A stretch of DNA of 64,000 nucleotides from positions 1 through 64,000 of the forward strand of contig NZ_BCYU01000018.1 of the NCBI RefSeq assembly GCF_001598355.1. The letters run 5' to 3'. The notes below the pieces were generated by a model, which worked only from the letters and a program-made list of their open reading frames with translations, was not told where the DNA came from and made no database searches. Positions 1 through 9,327 of this stretch are shown piece after piece. The first letter of the stretch is position 1. Every line of letters starts with the position of its first letter. The position numbers were made by a program, and so were the translations under genes. The DNA comes from Sphingomonas asaccharolytica NBRC 15499. GTDB taxonomy: Bacteria > Pseudomonadota > Alphaproteobacteria > Sphingomonadales > Sphingomonadaceae.

Positions 1-1
1 C

Positions 2-118
2 GGCGCGGCCGCCAATGCAGCGGCGGGTGCCGGTGGCAACATCACTTTCCCCGGCGCGCTGACGCCGGGCGAGAACAAGGTGGCTCCGGCCAGCAACGGC
101 GCGGTTCCCGTCCGCTAA
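2..118 (+). CDS. secG: C-terminal end of SecG, preprotein translocase subunit (partial)
   Basis: Only the last 38 codons are in the window; the reading frame is open from the first bases and stops with TAA at 116-118. The visible peptide is a low-complexity Ala/Gly/Pro/Asn tail ending in VPVR. Such tails follow the two membrane helices of SecG in sphingomonads, and secG directly upstream of pyrG is a common alphaproteobacterial gene order. SecG is a small inner-membrane partner of SecYE. The call rests on position and composition because the conserved membrane part lies outside the window. Confidence 0.55.
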   Translation, partial: GAAANAAAGAGGNITFPGALTPGENKVAPASNGAVPVR

Positions 119-216
119 ATCCATTTCGTTTTAATCGCCCGCGCGGACTTTTTGTTCGCGCGGGCGGAGTCGCGTGCTTGCGGCACGCCCCCATTCCAAG
201 CTAGGCGATGATTCCC

Positions 217-1851
217 ATGGCGCGGTTTATTTTCATTACCGGCGGCGTGGTCTCCTCGCTGGGCAAAGGTTTGATGGCGGCTTCCCTGGCTGCCCTCCTT
301 CAGGCACGCGGATATCGCGTCCGCATCCGGAAGTTCGATCCCTATCTCAACGTCGATCCGGGCACGATGAGCCCCTATCAGCACGGTGAGGTCTATGTGA
401 CGGACGACGGGGCGGAAACCGACCTCGATCTCGGCCATTACGAACGCTTCACCGGCGTCGCCGCGCGGCAGTCGGATAACGTCACCTCGGGCCGGATCTA
501 TCAGCAGATCATCCAGCGCGAGCGGCGCGGCGATTATCTTGGCGCCACGGTCCAGGTAATCCCGCACGTCACCGACGCGATCAAGGCGTTCGCGCTGGCC
601 GAGACCGACGATTTGGATTTCGTACTGTGCGAAATCGGCGGCACGGTCGGCGACATCGAATCTCTGCCGTTCATCGAGGCGATCCGCCAGATCCGCAACG
701 ATTTGGGGCGCGGCAATTCGGTCAGCATCCACGTCACGTTGGTGCCGTACATCGCCGCTGCCGGCGAGCTGAAGACCAAGCCGACCCAGCATAGCGTGCG
801 CGAGCTGGCGGCGTTGGGCGTGCAGCCCGACGTGCTGGTGTGCCGCTGCGAGCAGCCATTGCCCGCGAGCGAGCGCGCCAAGATCGCGCTGTTCTGTAAC
901 GTGCCCAAGGAAGCCGTCATTCCGGCGCTCGACGCCAAGAGCATCTACGCCGTGCCGGTTCAATATCATGAGGAAGGGCTCGACGACGCGGTCCTCAACG
1001 CCTTCGGGATCGAGCCCGAAGCCCGGCCCGATCTCGCGCGATGGACCGACATCATGGACCGCCTGACCAACCCGGAAGGGGAGGTGACGGTCGGCGTGGT
1101 CGGCAAATATGTCGGCCTGCAGGACGCGTACAAGTCGCTCAACGAGGCACTGGTTCATGGCGGCATCGCCAACCGGGTCAAGGTCAACGTTCGCTGGATC
1201 GACGCCGAATTGTTCGAACATGCCGATAGCGACGTCACGGCTAGCCTCGAACCCTGCCATGCCATCCTGGTCCCCGGCGCGTTCGGAGAGCGCGGCGCGG
1301 AAGGCAAGATCGCCTCGGTCAAGTTCGCGCGCGAACGCAATGTCCCCTATTTCGGCATTTGTTTCGGCATGCAGATGGCCTGTATCGAAGGCGCGCGGAA
1401 CCTGGCGGGGATCGCAAAGGCCTCATCGACCGAATTCGGTCCGACCGAGGAACCGGTGGTCGGCATCATCACCGAATGGATGTCGGCCGAAGGCGTCCAG
1501 AAGCGCGAGGCCGGTGGCGATCTGGGCGGCACGATGCGGCTCGGCGCCTATGACGCCAAGCTCGACGGCAACAGCGTGGTCTCATCGATCTACGGCTCGA
1601 CGGACATCAGCGAGCGCCACCGCCATCGCTACGAGGTCAATACCGGCTATCGCGAGCCGCTCGAGAAAGGCGGCCTGGTGTTCAGCGGCATGTCGCCCGA
1701 CGGCATGCTGCCCGAGATCGTCGAGCGCCCCGACCACCCCTGGTTCGTCGGCGTCCAGTTCCATCCCGAGCTGAAGTCCAAGCCGTTCGACCCGCACCCC
1801 TTGTTCGCAAGCTTCATTGCGGCGGCGGTGCGGCAGAGCCGGTTGGTCTAA
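217..1851 (+). CDS. pyrG: CTP synthase
   Basis: CTP synthase aminates UTP to CTP with ATP and glutamine, the last step of pyrimidine nucleotide synthesis, in the cytoplasm. The N-terminal synthetase domain (about residues 1-270) opens with [15 protein letters not shown] and carries [12 protein letters not shown]. The C-terminal class I glutaminase domain has its nucleophile Cys in [11 protein letters not shown] and the His-Glu pair in FHPEL. The length, 544 residues, is normal for the family. I chose the ATG at 217 because the protein then begins MARFIF like its relatives; an ATG at 208 would add three residues. It follows secG and converges on the lipid kinase gene with 3 bases between the stops. 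Confidence 0.97.
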   Translation: MARFIFITGGVVSSLGKGLMAASLAALLQARGYRVRIRKFDPYLNVDPGTMSPYQHGEVYVTDDGAETDLDLGHYERFTGVAARQSDNVTSGRIYQQIIQRERRGDYLGATVQVIPHVTDAIKAFALAETDDLDFVLCEIGGTVGDIESLPFIEAIRQIRNDLGRGNSVSIHVTLVPYIAAAGELKTKPTQHSVRELAALGVQPDVLVCRCEQPLPASERAKIALFCNVPKEAVIPALDAKSIYAVPVQYHEEGLDDAVLNAFGIEPEARPDLARWTDIMDRLTNPEGEVTVGVVGKYVGLQDAYKSLNEALVHGGIANRVKVNVRWIDAELFEHADSDVTASLEPCHAILVPGAFGERGAEGKIASVKFARERNVPYFGICFGMQMACIEGARNLAGIAKASSTEFGPTEEPVVGIITEWMSAEGVQKREAGGDLGGTMRLGAYDAKLDGNSVVSSIYGSTDISERHRHRYEVNTGYREPLEKGGLVFSGMSPDGMLPEIVERPDHPWFVGVQFHPELKSKPFDPHPLFASFIAAAVRQSRLV

Positions 1852-1854
1852 CGG

Positions 1855-2760
1855 TCACGGCTTCTCGGCCTCGCCCTGCGTCATCACGGTCAGCGCGCCG
1901 GGGCGGATGCGGAATTCGAGTGGGGAGTCCATCCGCTTCAATTCGCCGTCCAGCGCGATTTCGATCGACCCGCTGCTCGAGCTGACGGTCAGCGTCTCGC
2001 ACTCGCCGAGCGTCTCAAAATCGAGCGAGCGTTCGGCGCGTCCGACCAGCGCACGCATGGCGAACCAGATCAGTGCGGCGCGCCGGCGATGGGCGACGGC
2101 ATAGACTGACAATTTGCCGTCGGTCAGGCTGCCGCGCTTGCCGACCTCGCCACGATCGAGCGAATAGACGTTGTTGCCGACGAACAGCAGCGGCGTGACG
2201 ATCGCGCGCTCGCCCTTGCCCCAATCGAGCCGCAAGCGGTGATGCGGCAACCGCTCGAGCACGGCGAAGGCTGCAGGCAATGTCGACAGCCATTTGGGCC
2301 AGCCCTTGGCACGCTGCAGCCCTTCGCGCTTGCGCACCAACAACGGGTAGAGCCCGATCGACGCGTTGTTGACGAAGACATGGCCGTTGACCTCGCCGAC
2401 ATCGATCTGCGCGGGCTGGCCATTCGCCGCGACGTCGGCCGCCTCGTTCAGATCGGCCGGGATGCCGAGGTCGCGCGCCAGATGGTTAAGCGTGCCGAGC
2501 GGCAGCAGACCTAGTTCGGTATCGCTCCCCGCCAGCACCTGCGCCGCACCCGCGGCGGTGCCGTCGCCACCGGCGACGATCACCCGGCCGGATTTCGCGG
2601 CAGCCTCGATCGCGTCCGGAAGCTGTTTGCCGTCCAGCAAGCGGATGTCAGGCGTGGTGCCAGCGGCCGTGAACGCCTGTTCGAGCGCCTCGGACAGCCC
2701 GTCGCCCATTTTGGCCGCGGTACCGCCGCTGCGGTTTACGATAACGGTCATGATGGTCAT
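1855..2760 (-). CDS. Diacylglycerol/lipid kinase family protein (YegS-like)
   Basis: This is a member of the DAGK catalytic-domain family, cytoplasmic or membrane-peripheral enzymes that phosphorylate lipid hydroxyl groups. The nucleotide-binding signature GGDGTAAGAA lies around residues 63-72, preceded by an N-terminal IVNRSGG strand-turn, and the C-terminal half is beta-rich as in YegS and DgkB. It has about 301 residues, typical of the family. The start at 2760 (MTIMTVIV) is preferred; a longer frame reaches 2844 but would run through the terminator of the upstream heat-shock gene. The exact lipid substrate cannot be told from sequence. Confidence 0.85.
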   Translation of the reverse strand: MTIMTVIVNRSGGTAAKMGDGLSEALEQAFTAAGTTPDIRLLDGKQLPDAIEAAAKSGRVIVAGGDGTAAGAAQVLAGSDTELGLLPLGTLNHLARDLGIPADLNEAADVAANGQPAQIDVGEVNGHVFVNNASIGLYPLLVRKREGLQRAKGWPKWLSTLPAAFAVLERLPHHRLRLDWGKGERAIVTPLLFVGNNVYSLDRGEVGKRGSLTDGKLSVYAVAHRRRAALIWFAMRALVGRAERSLDFETLGECETLTVSSSSGSIEIALDGELKRMDSPLEFRIRPGALTVMTQGEAEKP

Positions 2761-2807
2761 TGATGCGGCGTAGCAGCGTAGGGCCGCGGGTCGAAGCGCT
2801 AAGGCAA

Positions 2808-2841
2808 GAAAAAGGCGCCCGGACCTGTCGGCCCGGACGCC
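2808..2841 (-). terminator. Rho-independent terminator of hsp20
   Basis: A GC-rich hairpin with 12-base arms (2814-2825 and 2830-2841), two internal mismatches and a four-base loop is followed on the minus strand by a run of Ts (2813-2808). It lies 39 bases past the hsp20 stop and before the lipid kinase start, so it separates the two minus-strand genes. Confidence 0.75.
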
Positions 2842-2879
2842 CATCGGCGCTTTCGAGGGAGCGATAAAGCGCCGGTCGG

Positions 2880-3356
2880 TTAAGCCGCCTTGGTTTCATC
2901 GGCAGCCGGACTGGTCTCGATCGCGGCGAGCGGGGCGCCCGTCTTGATCGCGATGGTCTGCGGCTTCAGCGCCTCCGGCACTTCGCGCACCAGGTCGACG
3001 GTCAGCAGACCGTCATTGATCCGCGCATCGTCGACCCGGATGAAGTCGGCGAGTTCGAAGCGGCGCTCGAAGCTGCGCGTCGCGATGCCGAGGTGAAGAT
3101 AGGCCGACTGGTCGGCGTCCTTGTCCTTCTTGCCCTTCACGGTCAGCAGGTTCTGCTGCGCGATGATCTCGATCTCGTCGCGGCGGAAACCGGCGACTGC
3201 GATCGTGATGCGGTAATGATCCTCGGCGATCCGCTCGAGGTTGAAGGGCGGGTAATTGTCCCCACCAGTTTGCCGCGCCGAGGCTTCGAGCATGTCGAAC
3301 AAGCGATCGAAACCGATCGTCGAGCGGCGGTAGGGAGTAAGGTCGAACTGTCGCAT
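2880..3356 (-). CDS. Small heat-shock protein, Hsp20/IbpA family
   Basis: A 158-residue alpha-crystallin-type chaperone that binds unfolding proteins in the cytoplasm without ATP. The N-terminal part MRQFDLTPYRRSTIGFDRLF is the usual IbpA-like opening. The alpha-crystallin domain spans about residues 35-130 (YRITIAVAGFRRDEIEI, then LTVDLVREVPEAL). The short C-terminal tail is Ala-rich. The start at 3356 has a strong ribosome site (GGAGG, 8 bases upstream). Expression is very likely heat-controlled at two levels, by a sigma-32 promoter and an RNA thermometer (separate entries), and the gene has its own terminator. Confidence 0.95.
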   Translation of the reverse strand: MRQFDLTPYRRSTIGFDRLFDMLEASARQTGGDNYPPFNLERIAEDHYRITIAVAGFRRDEIEIIAQQNLLTVKGKKDKDADQSAYLHLGIATRSFERRFELADFIRVDDARINDGLLTVDLVREVPEALKPQTIAIKTGAPLAAIETSPAADETKAA

Positions 3357-3414
3357 TTAATCATCCTCCATTGAGCGATGTCACATCGACGCGACCCCGG
3401 ATGGGCGTCGCGTC
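3357..3414 (-). promoter_or_regulatory. ROSE-type RNA thermometer in the hsp20 leader
   Basis: Reading on the minus strand, the leader first forms a hairpin with perfect 8-base arms (3414-3407 with 3395-3388). Closest to the gene, CAUC-G-CUC (3380-3373) pairs with GAG-GAUG (3368-3362) around a four-base loop, leaving one bulged G. This places UCGCU opposite the AGGA of the Shine-Dalgarno sequence, the hallmark U(U/C)GCU arrangement of ROSE elements, which melt on heating to free the ribosome site. Known ROSE elements sit in just this position in front of alphaproteobacterial hsp20 genes. No folding program was run. Confidence 0.72.
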
Positions 3415-3419
3415 ATCGC

Positions 3420-3449
3420 ATATCTGGGGCGTTCCGGCGCCGGTTCAAG
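3420..3449 (-). promoter_or_regulatory. Sigma-32 (RpoH) heat-shock promoter of hsp20
   Basis: On the minus strand CTTGAA (3449-3444) is followed after 14 bases by CCCCAGAT (3429-3422), close to the RpoH consensus CTTGAA-N13-15-CCCCATNT. It lies about 65-95 bases upstream of the hsp20 start, so transcription would begin just before the predicted thermometer. Confidence 0.75.
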
Positions 3450-3590
3450 AGCGGCCAGAGGACAAAATACCCTTATCTTTCAAGGGCGATAAAGTTTGGC
3501 TTGCGTGGCTGGTCAGACGATCTTGCTTTTAATCCCAGCAACTCGGTGGGGATTAAGGCGTTAATCGATCGTCTAGGGGATTACCGAATC

Positions 3591-6128
3591 ATGCTCGCAG
3601 CGTTTCCGCTCCTGCTTGCCGCCGCATCGCCACAAAGCGTCGCGCTCGCCGACAACGCCGCTCGCCCGGCAGCGCCGGTCGTCGCGCCAGACGATACCGC
3701 CGCCAACGCGCCCGCACCAGCGCTTGAGCCCCAAGCCGATCCGCAAGCCGCGCCGACGCCAGGGGGTGACATCGTCGTCACCGCACGGCGCCGGTCGGAG
3801 CGCTTGCAGACGGTGCCGCTGGCCGTGGCGGTGCTGAGCGGCGAGACGCTGGCCAATGCCGGGGCATTCAACGTCAACCGGCTCCAGCAATTCCAGCCCG
3901 CGCTGCAATTCTATTCGAGCAATCCACGCAATTCGGCGATCAACATCCGCGGTCTCGGCGCTCCGTTCGGCCTGACCAATGACGGCATCGAACAGGGCGT
4001 CGGTCTCTATATTGACCAGGTTTATATCGGCCGCGTCGGTGCCTCGACCTTCGACTTCGTCGACATCGACCGCGTCGAGGTGCTGCGCGGGCCGCAGGGC
4101 ACGCTGTACGGCAAGAACACCACTGCCGGCGCGGTCAACATCACCACCAAGAAGCCTAGCCTCACCTCGCCCGAAGCGACGTTCGAGGTCAGCGCCGGCA
4201 ATTATGGCTTGGTCCAGCTGAAAGCCTCTGCCTCGGCGCCGATCGCCGACGACAAGCTCGGCGTGCGCCTATCGACCTCGGTGACTAAGCGCGGCGGCTC
4301 GATCTACGACACCGCGATCGACAAGAACCTGCAGAAGCAGGACAATTTCAGCGTGCGCGGGCAGTTGCTATGGCAGGCGACGTCCAATCTCGATTTCAAT
4401 TTTTCGGCCGATTTCAGCCTGCAGAACCCCTATTGCTGCGTCCAATATTACGCGCGGACAGGGGCGACGCAGCGGCCGCTCAACCGCCAATATGCCGCGC
4501 TTGCCGCCGCTTTCGGCTACAAGCCGCCGAGCTTCGACCCATTCGACCGCGTCACCGATCTCGATGCCTCGATCAACTCGCGACAGGAGGTCGGCGGCGC
4601 GTCGCTGGTCGGCAATTGGGATGTCGGCGGCGCGACGATCACCTCGGTGACCGCCTGGCGCTATTGGGACTGGCAGCCAGCCAACGACCGCGATTTCGTC
4701 GGCTTGCCGATCACCACCGTGTCGCAGAATCCGTCGCAACAGAAGCAATGGTCGCAGGAATTGCGGATCTCCTCGAACGGCGATCGCAAGCTGAACTATA
4801 CGCTGGGCGCCTTCTTCTTCGATCAGACGATCGATACGCAAGGCTCGCAGGTGCAGGGCCCCGCGGCGAGTCGGTGGCTGCTCAATCCCGGCAACGTACC
4901 GGTCGGATCGAGCGGTTGTGCGACGCCGACGGCCAATGCGTGCAACCCGCTGGTGTTGGATGGGCTGACCTCGACCAATTCGATCCATTTCAGCAATCAG
5001 AGCTTCGCGGTGTTCGGCAAGCTCAATTGGGAGGCGGCGCCTGGTTTCCATATCCAGCCCGGTCTGCGCGTCAATTACGACAAGAAATCAGGCTTTTACG
5101 AGTCGGTCGTCAGCATCCACAACGCGCAATACAATTTCGTCGCGACGGCGGATAATGTCGCGACCTTGTTGAAGAACGGTACAGCGCTCGCCGACCAGCT
5201 CAACACTTTGGCGCCGCAGCGCTACAGGCCGAAATTCAGCGCCTGGAACCTGTCAGGCGATCTGACTTTGTCCTACGACTTCTCCAAGGACATTCACGGC
5301 TATGCGACTTATGCGCGCAGCTTCAAATCGGGCGGGATCAACCTGTCCGGGTTGCCGCTCAATTCCACCAATACCGGCGTCGATCTGGCGACCCAGACGG
5401 TGAAGCCGGAGAAGGAAAATCACTTCGAGCTCGGGTTGAAGACGCAGTTCCTCGACCGTCGCCTGACGTTCAATCTCGCGGCGTTCTGGACCGACATAAA
5501 AGATTATCAGGCGACGGTGAATAATGGCCAGACCACCGTCATTCGTGGGTATCTGGCCAATGCGGCACGGGTTCGCGTGCGCGGAGTCGAGTTCGACTCG
5601 TCGTTCCGGCCCAGCCCGCGGTTGAGCCTGTACACCAACGGCGCCTTCAACGATGCCAAGTACGTCCGCTTCCGCAATGCGCCATGTCCGCCCGAATTGT
5701 CCGGCGGCAATGTGGCGTTGCCCGGGCAAACGCCGGCGGCTCCCGGCACGCCTGGCCTCAGCCCGCTGGTGTGCGATATTTCGGGATCGATCCTGCCGGG
5801 CATTTCGAAATGGTCGTTCTCGTTCGGCGGCGAAGTGAACGCGCCGGTTAGCGGCGGCCAAGTCTATCTTGGCTATGACGGCAGCTATCGCTCGAAATTC
5901 TCGTCCAACCCGTCGCGCTCGCTCTACACTGACATCAACGGCTATTCGCTGTCCAACTTCCGGCTCGGCTTCCGCAAGGACAAGTGGAACCTGTATGGCT
6001 GGGTGCGCAACGCGTTCGACCAGCATTATTTCGAACTGTTGAGCACGCAATCGGGCAGCACGGGATTGATTGTAGGCCAGCCGGGCGACCCGCGGACTTA
6101 TGGCGGGACGTTCCGGATTAGTTTTTGA
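3591..6128 (+). CDS. TonB-dependent outer-membrane receptor
   Basis: An 845-residue outer-membrane barrel importing an unknown substrate with TonB energy. The start at 3591 gives a signal peptide (MLAAFPLLLAAASPQSVALA); longer frames up to 3378 run into the heat-shock promoter. A TonB-box-like stretch, DIVVTARRR, precedes the plug domain, which contains NIRGLG, VEVLRGPQGTLYGKNTTAG and NITTKKP. The barrel ends in the usual aromatic residue (GGTFRISF). No regulator, transporter or enzyme gene adjoins it, so the substrate is unknown. It resembles the second receptor at 42813-45218 closely in the plug and in several barrel stretches, so the two belong to one subfamily. Confidence 0.9.
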   Translation: MLAAFPLLLAAASPQSVALADNAARPAAPVVAPDDTAANAPAPALEPQADPQAAPTPGGDIVVTARRRSERLQTVPLAVAVLSGETLANAGAFNVNRLQQFQPALQFYSSNPRNSAINIRGLGAPFGLTNDGIEQGVGLYIDQVYIGRVGASTFDFVDIDRVEVLRGPQGTLYGKNTTAGAVNITTKKPSLTSPEATFEVSAGNYGLVQLKASASAPIADDKLGVRLSTSVTKRGGSIYDTAIDKNLQKQDNFSVRGQLLWQATSNLDFNFSADFSLQNPYCCVQYYARTGATQRPLNRQYAALAAAFGYKPPSFDPFDRVTDLDASINSRQEVGGASLVGNWDVGGATITSVTAWRYWDWQPANDRDFVGLPITTVSQNPSQQKQWSQELRISSNGDRKLNYTLGAFFFDQTIDTQGSQVQGPAASRWLLNPGNVPVGSSGCATPTANACNPLVLDGLTSTNSIHFSNQSFAVFGKLNWEAAPGFHIQPGLRVNYDKKSGFYESVVSIHNAQYNFVATADNVATLLKNGTALADQLNTLAPQRYRPKFSAWNLSGDLTLSYDFSKDIHGYATYARSFKSGGINLSGLPLNSTNTGVDLATQTVKPEKENHFELGLKTQFLDRRLTFNLAAFWTDIKDYQATVNNGQTTVIRGYLANAARVRVRGVEFDSSFRPSPRLSLYTNGAFNDAKYVRFRNAPCPPELSGGNVALPGQTPAAPGTPGLSPLVCDISGSILPGISKWSFSFGGEVNAPVSGGQVYLGYDGSYRSKFSSNPSRSLYTDINGYSLSNFRLGFRKDKWNLYGWVRNAFDQHYFELLSTQSGSTGLIVGQPGDPRTYGGTFRISF

Positions 6129-6134
6129 TCGAAG

Positions 6135-6286
6135 CGTCGCCCCAGCGAACTTACCGTCACCCCAGCGAAAGAGCATCGGGTTGAGCACGCCCCGCATGCT
6201 CAAGGATCGTCCGCGGGACGATCCGGGCCGATGTTGGTCTCAGGCAGTGGCCTCCTCGTGAGGTGCCAGCTTTCGCTGGCATGACG
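6135..6286. repeat. REPIN-like repeat (family A), degenerate copy
   Basis: Left-end motifs CGTCGCCCCAGCGAA and CGTCACCCCAGCGAAAG are matched by an inverted right end, GCCAGCTTTCGCTGGCATGACG (positions 6265-6286). A perfect 9-base hairpin (6204-6212 with 6216-6224) lies between. The ends match those of the copies at 16.7, 37.3 and 61.7 kb. The rest of the 6129-6755 gap holds a second GC-rich palindromic stretch (about 6300-6440), a minus-strand terminator and a possible RNA gene, but no convincing protein gene. Confidence 0.7.
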
Positions 6287-6443
6287 GAAGAGGCGGCATG
6301 ACGGCGTGAGGGCAGGCGGGGCGCCGGTCGACGAAAGGACGCCGGTCGGCGAAGCCGCCGTCGCTCGGGCCGCGTTGCGGCCCGGCGGCCGTTTGGGGCG
6401 ATGCGCTTCGCGCACCGGCTCACAGCTTCGCTGCTCGCCTTCG

Positions 6444-6481
6444 CCCCAAAACAAACGCCCGGGCCGTTTCCGACCCGGGCG
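6444..6481 (-). terminator. Rho-independent terminator, minus strand
   Basis: CGCCCGGG (6456-6463) pairs perfectly with CCCGGGCG (6474-6481), and the minus strand continues into TTTGTTTTGGGG (6455-6444). No annotated minus-strand protein gene lies upstream, which is the main reason to suspect an RNA gene in the interval up to lolC. Confidence 0.6.
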
Positions 6482-6740
6482 CCTGCGTGACGATTGCTCG
6501 TCAGCCCCCTTGTAACTTCCGCCCGCACGCCTCTTTTAAGGCGGAGCTGGAAGCGATCCCCGAACCACGGCCATTGACCTGCGTTTCGCGAAGCAAACTG
6601 CTAAGCGGCGGCTGGGGTCTTGTCATCGCCAAACAACGGGTCGCCGCACGATTGCGGCAGGCGTGTGTCGAATCCGCCACAGCGTCGCCTTGGTTGCCAG
6701 TAATCGCGATACACCCTAGGCACCCGACATTCCGGGGGCG
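6482..6740 (-). ncRNA. Possible structured small RNA, identity unknown
   Basis: This roughly 250-base gap between lolC and a minus-strand intrinsic terminator has no plausible start codon with a ribosome site. On the minus strand it can form an isolated perfect hairpin (GCCGCA-ATCG-TGCGGC) and a longer irregular one closed by GGCGAT/ATCGCT and CCCC/GGGG. That architecture would suit a 6S-like RNA, but I cannot identify any conserved 6S, tmRNA, SRP or RNase P core. The 5' end is not defined. The call rests mainly on the terminator plus the gap. Confidence 0.25.
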
Positions 6741-6755
6741 GATCGCGAGGCCTGA

Positions 6756-8015
6756 TTGATTCTCCTGTCGAGCTACGAACGCCTGATCGCCAGCCGCTAT
6801 CTGCTGCCGGGCAAGGGCGAGCGATTCATCGTCCTTGTCGCCGGGTTCAGCCTTGGCGCGGTCATGCTCGGGGTCGCGGCCCTGGTCATCGTGATGAGCG
6901 TGATGAACGGCTTTCGCGCCGAATTGTTCGACAAGATCGTCGGACTGAACGGCCATGCCGTGATCCAGGGTTATGGCGGCCGGCCGCTCAACGACTGGCG
7001 CCAATTGCTCGAGCGGGCCAAGGCGACGCCGGGCGTCACCAGCGCGGTGCCGATGATCGAACAGCCGCTGATGATGACCAATAATGGCCGCGCGGAGGCG
7101 ATCATCCTGCGCGGGCTGACCGTCCCCGATATTCGCGGTAACTCGACGATCGCCGGTCATGTCATCGCCGGTGATCTCAACAACGTGACTGCTGGCAGCA
7201 ACCGAATCGCAATCGGATCGCGGCTGGCCGAGACGCTGGGCGTCGATATCGGCAGCCAGGTCACGATCTGGAACCCGGCAGGGCAGTCGACGCCATTCGG
7301 GACGGTCCCGCGAATGGTGTCGTACACGGTCGGCGCGATCTTCGAGATTGGCGTCTACGATTACGACAAGGCCTATGTTGTCATGCCGATGGAGGACGCG
7401 CAGACCTTGTTGCTGCTCGACCCCGACACGGTGGGGATGGTCGAGATCAATACGAGGGACGCCGATCAGGTCGGCCCGATCCTGGCGCCGCTGCGCGCGT
7501 CGCTTGGCCAGACCGCCGCGGTCAGCGACTGGCGCCAGATGAACGCGCAATTGTTCGAGGCGCTGGCGATCGAACAAGTGTCGATGTTCGTCATCCTGTG
7601 CATCATCATCCTGGTCGCGGCGTTCAACATCGCCTCATCGCTGATCATGCTGGTCCGCGCCAAGACGCGCGACATCGCGATCCTGCGCACGATGGGCGCG
7701 CCACGCGCCGCGATGGTCAGAATCTTCATCACCGTCGGTACGACGATCGGCATCCTCGGCACAATCGCGGGGCTGATCCTTGGATTCGTCTTGCTCTATT
7801 TCCGCCAGCCGATCGTCGACCTGGTACAGAAACTGTCCGGGCAGAATCTGTGGGACCCCTCGATCCGCTTCCTGACCGAACTGCCGTCCAAACCCAATCC
7901 GGTTGAGATTGCGATGGTCGTCGCGATCACCTTGCTGCTGACCTTCCTCGCAACGCTGTATCCGGCATCGCGTGCCGCCAGCACCGATCCAGTCCAGGTG
8001 CTTCGCTATGAGTGA
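6756..8015 (+). CDS. Lipoprotein-releasing ABC permease, LolC/LolE family
   Basis: Membrane subunit of the Lol exporter that extracts outer-membrane lipoproteins from the inner membrane for LolA. It has 419 residues with one N-terminal helix (about 25-50), a large periplasmic MacB-like domain (about 50-270) and three C-terminal helices in the FtsX fold (starting near [15 protein letters not shown]). The start is a TTG at 6756 with GAGG five bases upstream, and no better ATG exists. It overlaps lolD by 8 bases. A single LolC/E-type subunit with LolD is usual in alphaproteobacteria, where it presumably works as a homodimer. Confidence 0.92.
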   Translation: MILLSSYERLIASRYLLPGKGERFIVLVAGFSLGAVMLGVAALVIVMSVMNGFRAELFDKIVGLNGHAVIQGYGGRPLNDWRQLLERAKATPGVTSAVPMIEQPLMMTNNGRAEAIILRGLTVPDIRGNSTIAGHVIAGDLNNVTAGSNRIAIGSRLAETLGVDIGSQVTIWNPAGQSTPFGTVPRMVSYTVGAIFEIGVYDYDKAYVVMPMEDAQTLLLLDPDTVGMVEINTRDADQVGPILAPLRASLGQTAAVSDWRQMNAQLFEALAIEQVSMFVILCIIILVAAFNIASSLIMLVRAKTRDIAILRTMGAPRAAMVRIFITVGTTIGILGTIAGLILGFVLLYFRQPIVDLVQKLSGQNLWDPSIRFLTELPSKPNPVEIAMVVAITLLLTFLATLYPASRAASTDPVQVLRYE

Positions 8016-8682
8016 GGCCGTGCTCGCCACTACCGGCCTGACCCGCAGCTTCGAGCAAGGCGGGGAGACTATCCACGTCCTGCGCGGCGTGAATTTGTCG
8101 ATCGCTCCGGGCGAGATCGTCGCGTTGCTCGGTCCTTCGGGATCGGGCAAGTCGACCTTGCTGCAGGCAGTCGGCTTGCTCGAAGGCGGGTTCGGCGGAT
8201 CGATCCGCATCACCGGCGTCGAAGCCGCGCAGATGAGCAGTTCGGAGCGCACCGCGACGCGCCGCGACATGCTGGGGTTCATCTATCAATTCCACCACTT
8301 GCTGCCCGACTTCAATGCGATCGAGAACGTCGTGCTGCCGCAATTGGTGAAGGGGACCTCGCGCGCCGATGCGGATGCGCGAGCCAGCGAGCTGCTGACG
8401 ACGCTCGGCCTAGGCCACCGCCTGACGCATCGGCCAAGCCAATTGTCGGGCGGCGAGCAGCAGCGTGTCGCGGTCGCCCGAGCGCTCGCCAATCGGCCCG
8501 CCTTGATCCTGGCCGACGAACCCACCGGCAATCTCGATGAGGCGACCGCGGAGATCGTGTTCGGCGAATTCCTGCGGCTGGTGCGTCAGGAAGGATCGGC
8601 GGCGGTGGTGGCGACGCATAACGAGCGGCTGGCCGCGCGGATGGACCGCGTCCTGCGCCTGCACGACGGGCATTTGAGCTAA
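8008..8682 (+). CDS. lolD: Lipoprotein-releasing system ATP-binding protein LolD
   Basis: The ATPase of the Lol complex, 224 residues. Walker A is GPSGSGKST (about residues 44-52), the Q-loop region reads [18 protein letters not shown], the signature is LSGGEQQR and Walker [13 protein letters not shown]. The start at 8008 ([11 protein letters not shown]) overlaps the permease stop by 8 bases, which implies translational coupling. The FHHLLPDF stretch after the Q-loop is characteristic of LolD against generic MacB-type ATPases. Confidence 0.95.
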   Translation: MSEAVLATTGLTRSFEQGGETIHVLRGVNLSIAPGEIVALLGPSGSGKSTLLQAVGLLEGGFGGSIRITGVEAAQMSSSERTATRRDMLGFIYQFHHLLPDFNAIENVVLPQLVKGTSRADADARASELLTTLGLGHRLTHRPSQLSGGEQQRVAVARALANRPALILADEPTGNLDEATAEIVFGEFLRLVRQEGSAAVVATHNERLAARMDRVLRLHDGHLS

Positions 8683-8703
8683 GTCAGGGATTACGACGGT
8701 CAG

Positions 8704-9327
8704 GTGAGCGAACAAAGGACTTCCAGCGACGCCTGGCGCTTGACGCCGACCTTGATCGGCAACCACGTCACCTTGTCACCGATGACACGCGCCGACCGGG
8801 ACGGCATTCTGGCGGCCTTGGCGACGGGTCTCGAAAGCGCGTTCCACACGACCGTGCCCAACCCTGAGACGATCAACGCCTGGTACGAGCGGATCGAGCG
8901 CGAACAGGCGGTCGGTCGCGCGATGCCGTTCACCGTCCGCGATGCCGCCGGAGAGATCGCCGGCGTCACGCGCTTCCTGCGCATGGCGAAGCAGCACCGC
9001 CGGGTCGAGATCGGCGGCACGGTCTATGCTCCGCGCGTCCAGCGCACCGGGCTCAATACCGAGGCGAAGATGTTGCTGCTGACTCACGCATTCGAGGCGC
9101 TCGGCTGCTTTTGCGTCCAGATCCGCACCGATTTCCTCAATCGCCAATCGCGCGCGGCGATCGAGCGGCTGGGCGCGCGGATGGACGGGGTGATCCGCGG
9201 CCATCTCATCCTCAACGATGGCCATTATCGCGACAGCGTGCTCTATTCGATCCTCGAACATGAATGGCCTGGGGTGAAGCGCAACATCGCCGCCTTGATG
9301 GCCCGATATGAGGGGAAGGGCGCATGA
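8704..9327 (+). CDS. GNAT-family N-acetyltransferase (RimJ/RimL-like)
   Basis: A 207-residue cytoplasmic acyltransferase. Features of the RimJ/RimL branch are an opening strand LTPTLIGNHVTLSPMT, the ARVQRTGLN-type turn (VQRTGLNTEAKMLLLTHAF) corresponding to the acetyl-CoA pyrophosphate loop, and the NRQSRAAIERLGAR helix near residue 150. It starts with GTG at 8704. It overlaps the glutathione peroxidase gene by four bases, so the two are co-translated. Relatives modify ribosomal proteins or small amines; the substrate here is not predictable. Confidence 0.85.
   Translation: MSEQRTSSDAWRLTPTLIGNHVTLSPMTRADRDGILAALATGLESAFHTTVPNPETINAWYERIEREQAVGRAMPFTVRDAAGEIAGVTRFLRMAKQHRRVEIGGTVYAPRVQRTGLNTEAKMLLLTHAFEALGCFCVQIRTDFLNRQSRAAIERLGARMDGVIRGHLILNDGHYRDSVLYSILEHEWPGVKRNIAALMARYEGKGA

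Noticed and set aside
3378..3590. Longer N-terminus for the first TonB receptor starting at 3378
   Set aside because: It would place 71 basic, non-conserved residues before a clear signal peptide and would overlap the divergent heat-shock promoter.
6300..6440. Palindrome-rich stretch read as a protein frame on either strand
   Set aside because: The frames consist of repeat-derived Arg/Ala/Gly-rich peptide with no ribosome site; the stretch is better seen as part of the repeat region.
6560..6720. tmRNA-like features on the minus strand: GGATTCGACA and a frame reading GDDKTPAAA before TAG
   Set aside because: Sphingomonad tags begin ANDN, no T-arm or CCA acceptor end is present, and the acceptor stem cannot be formed. 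The resemblance is too weak.
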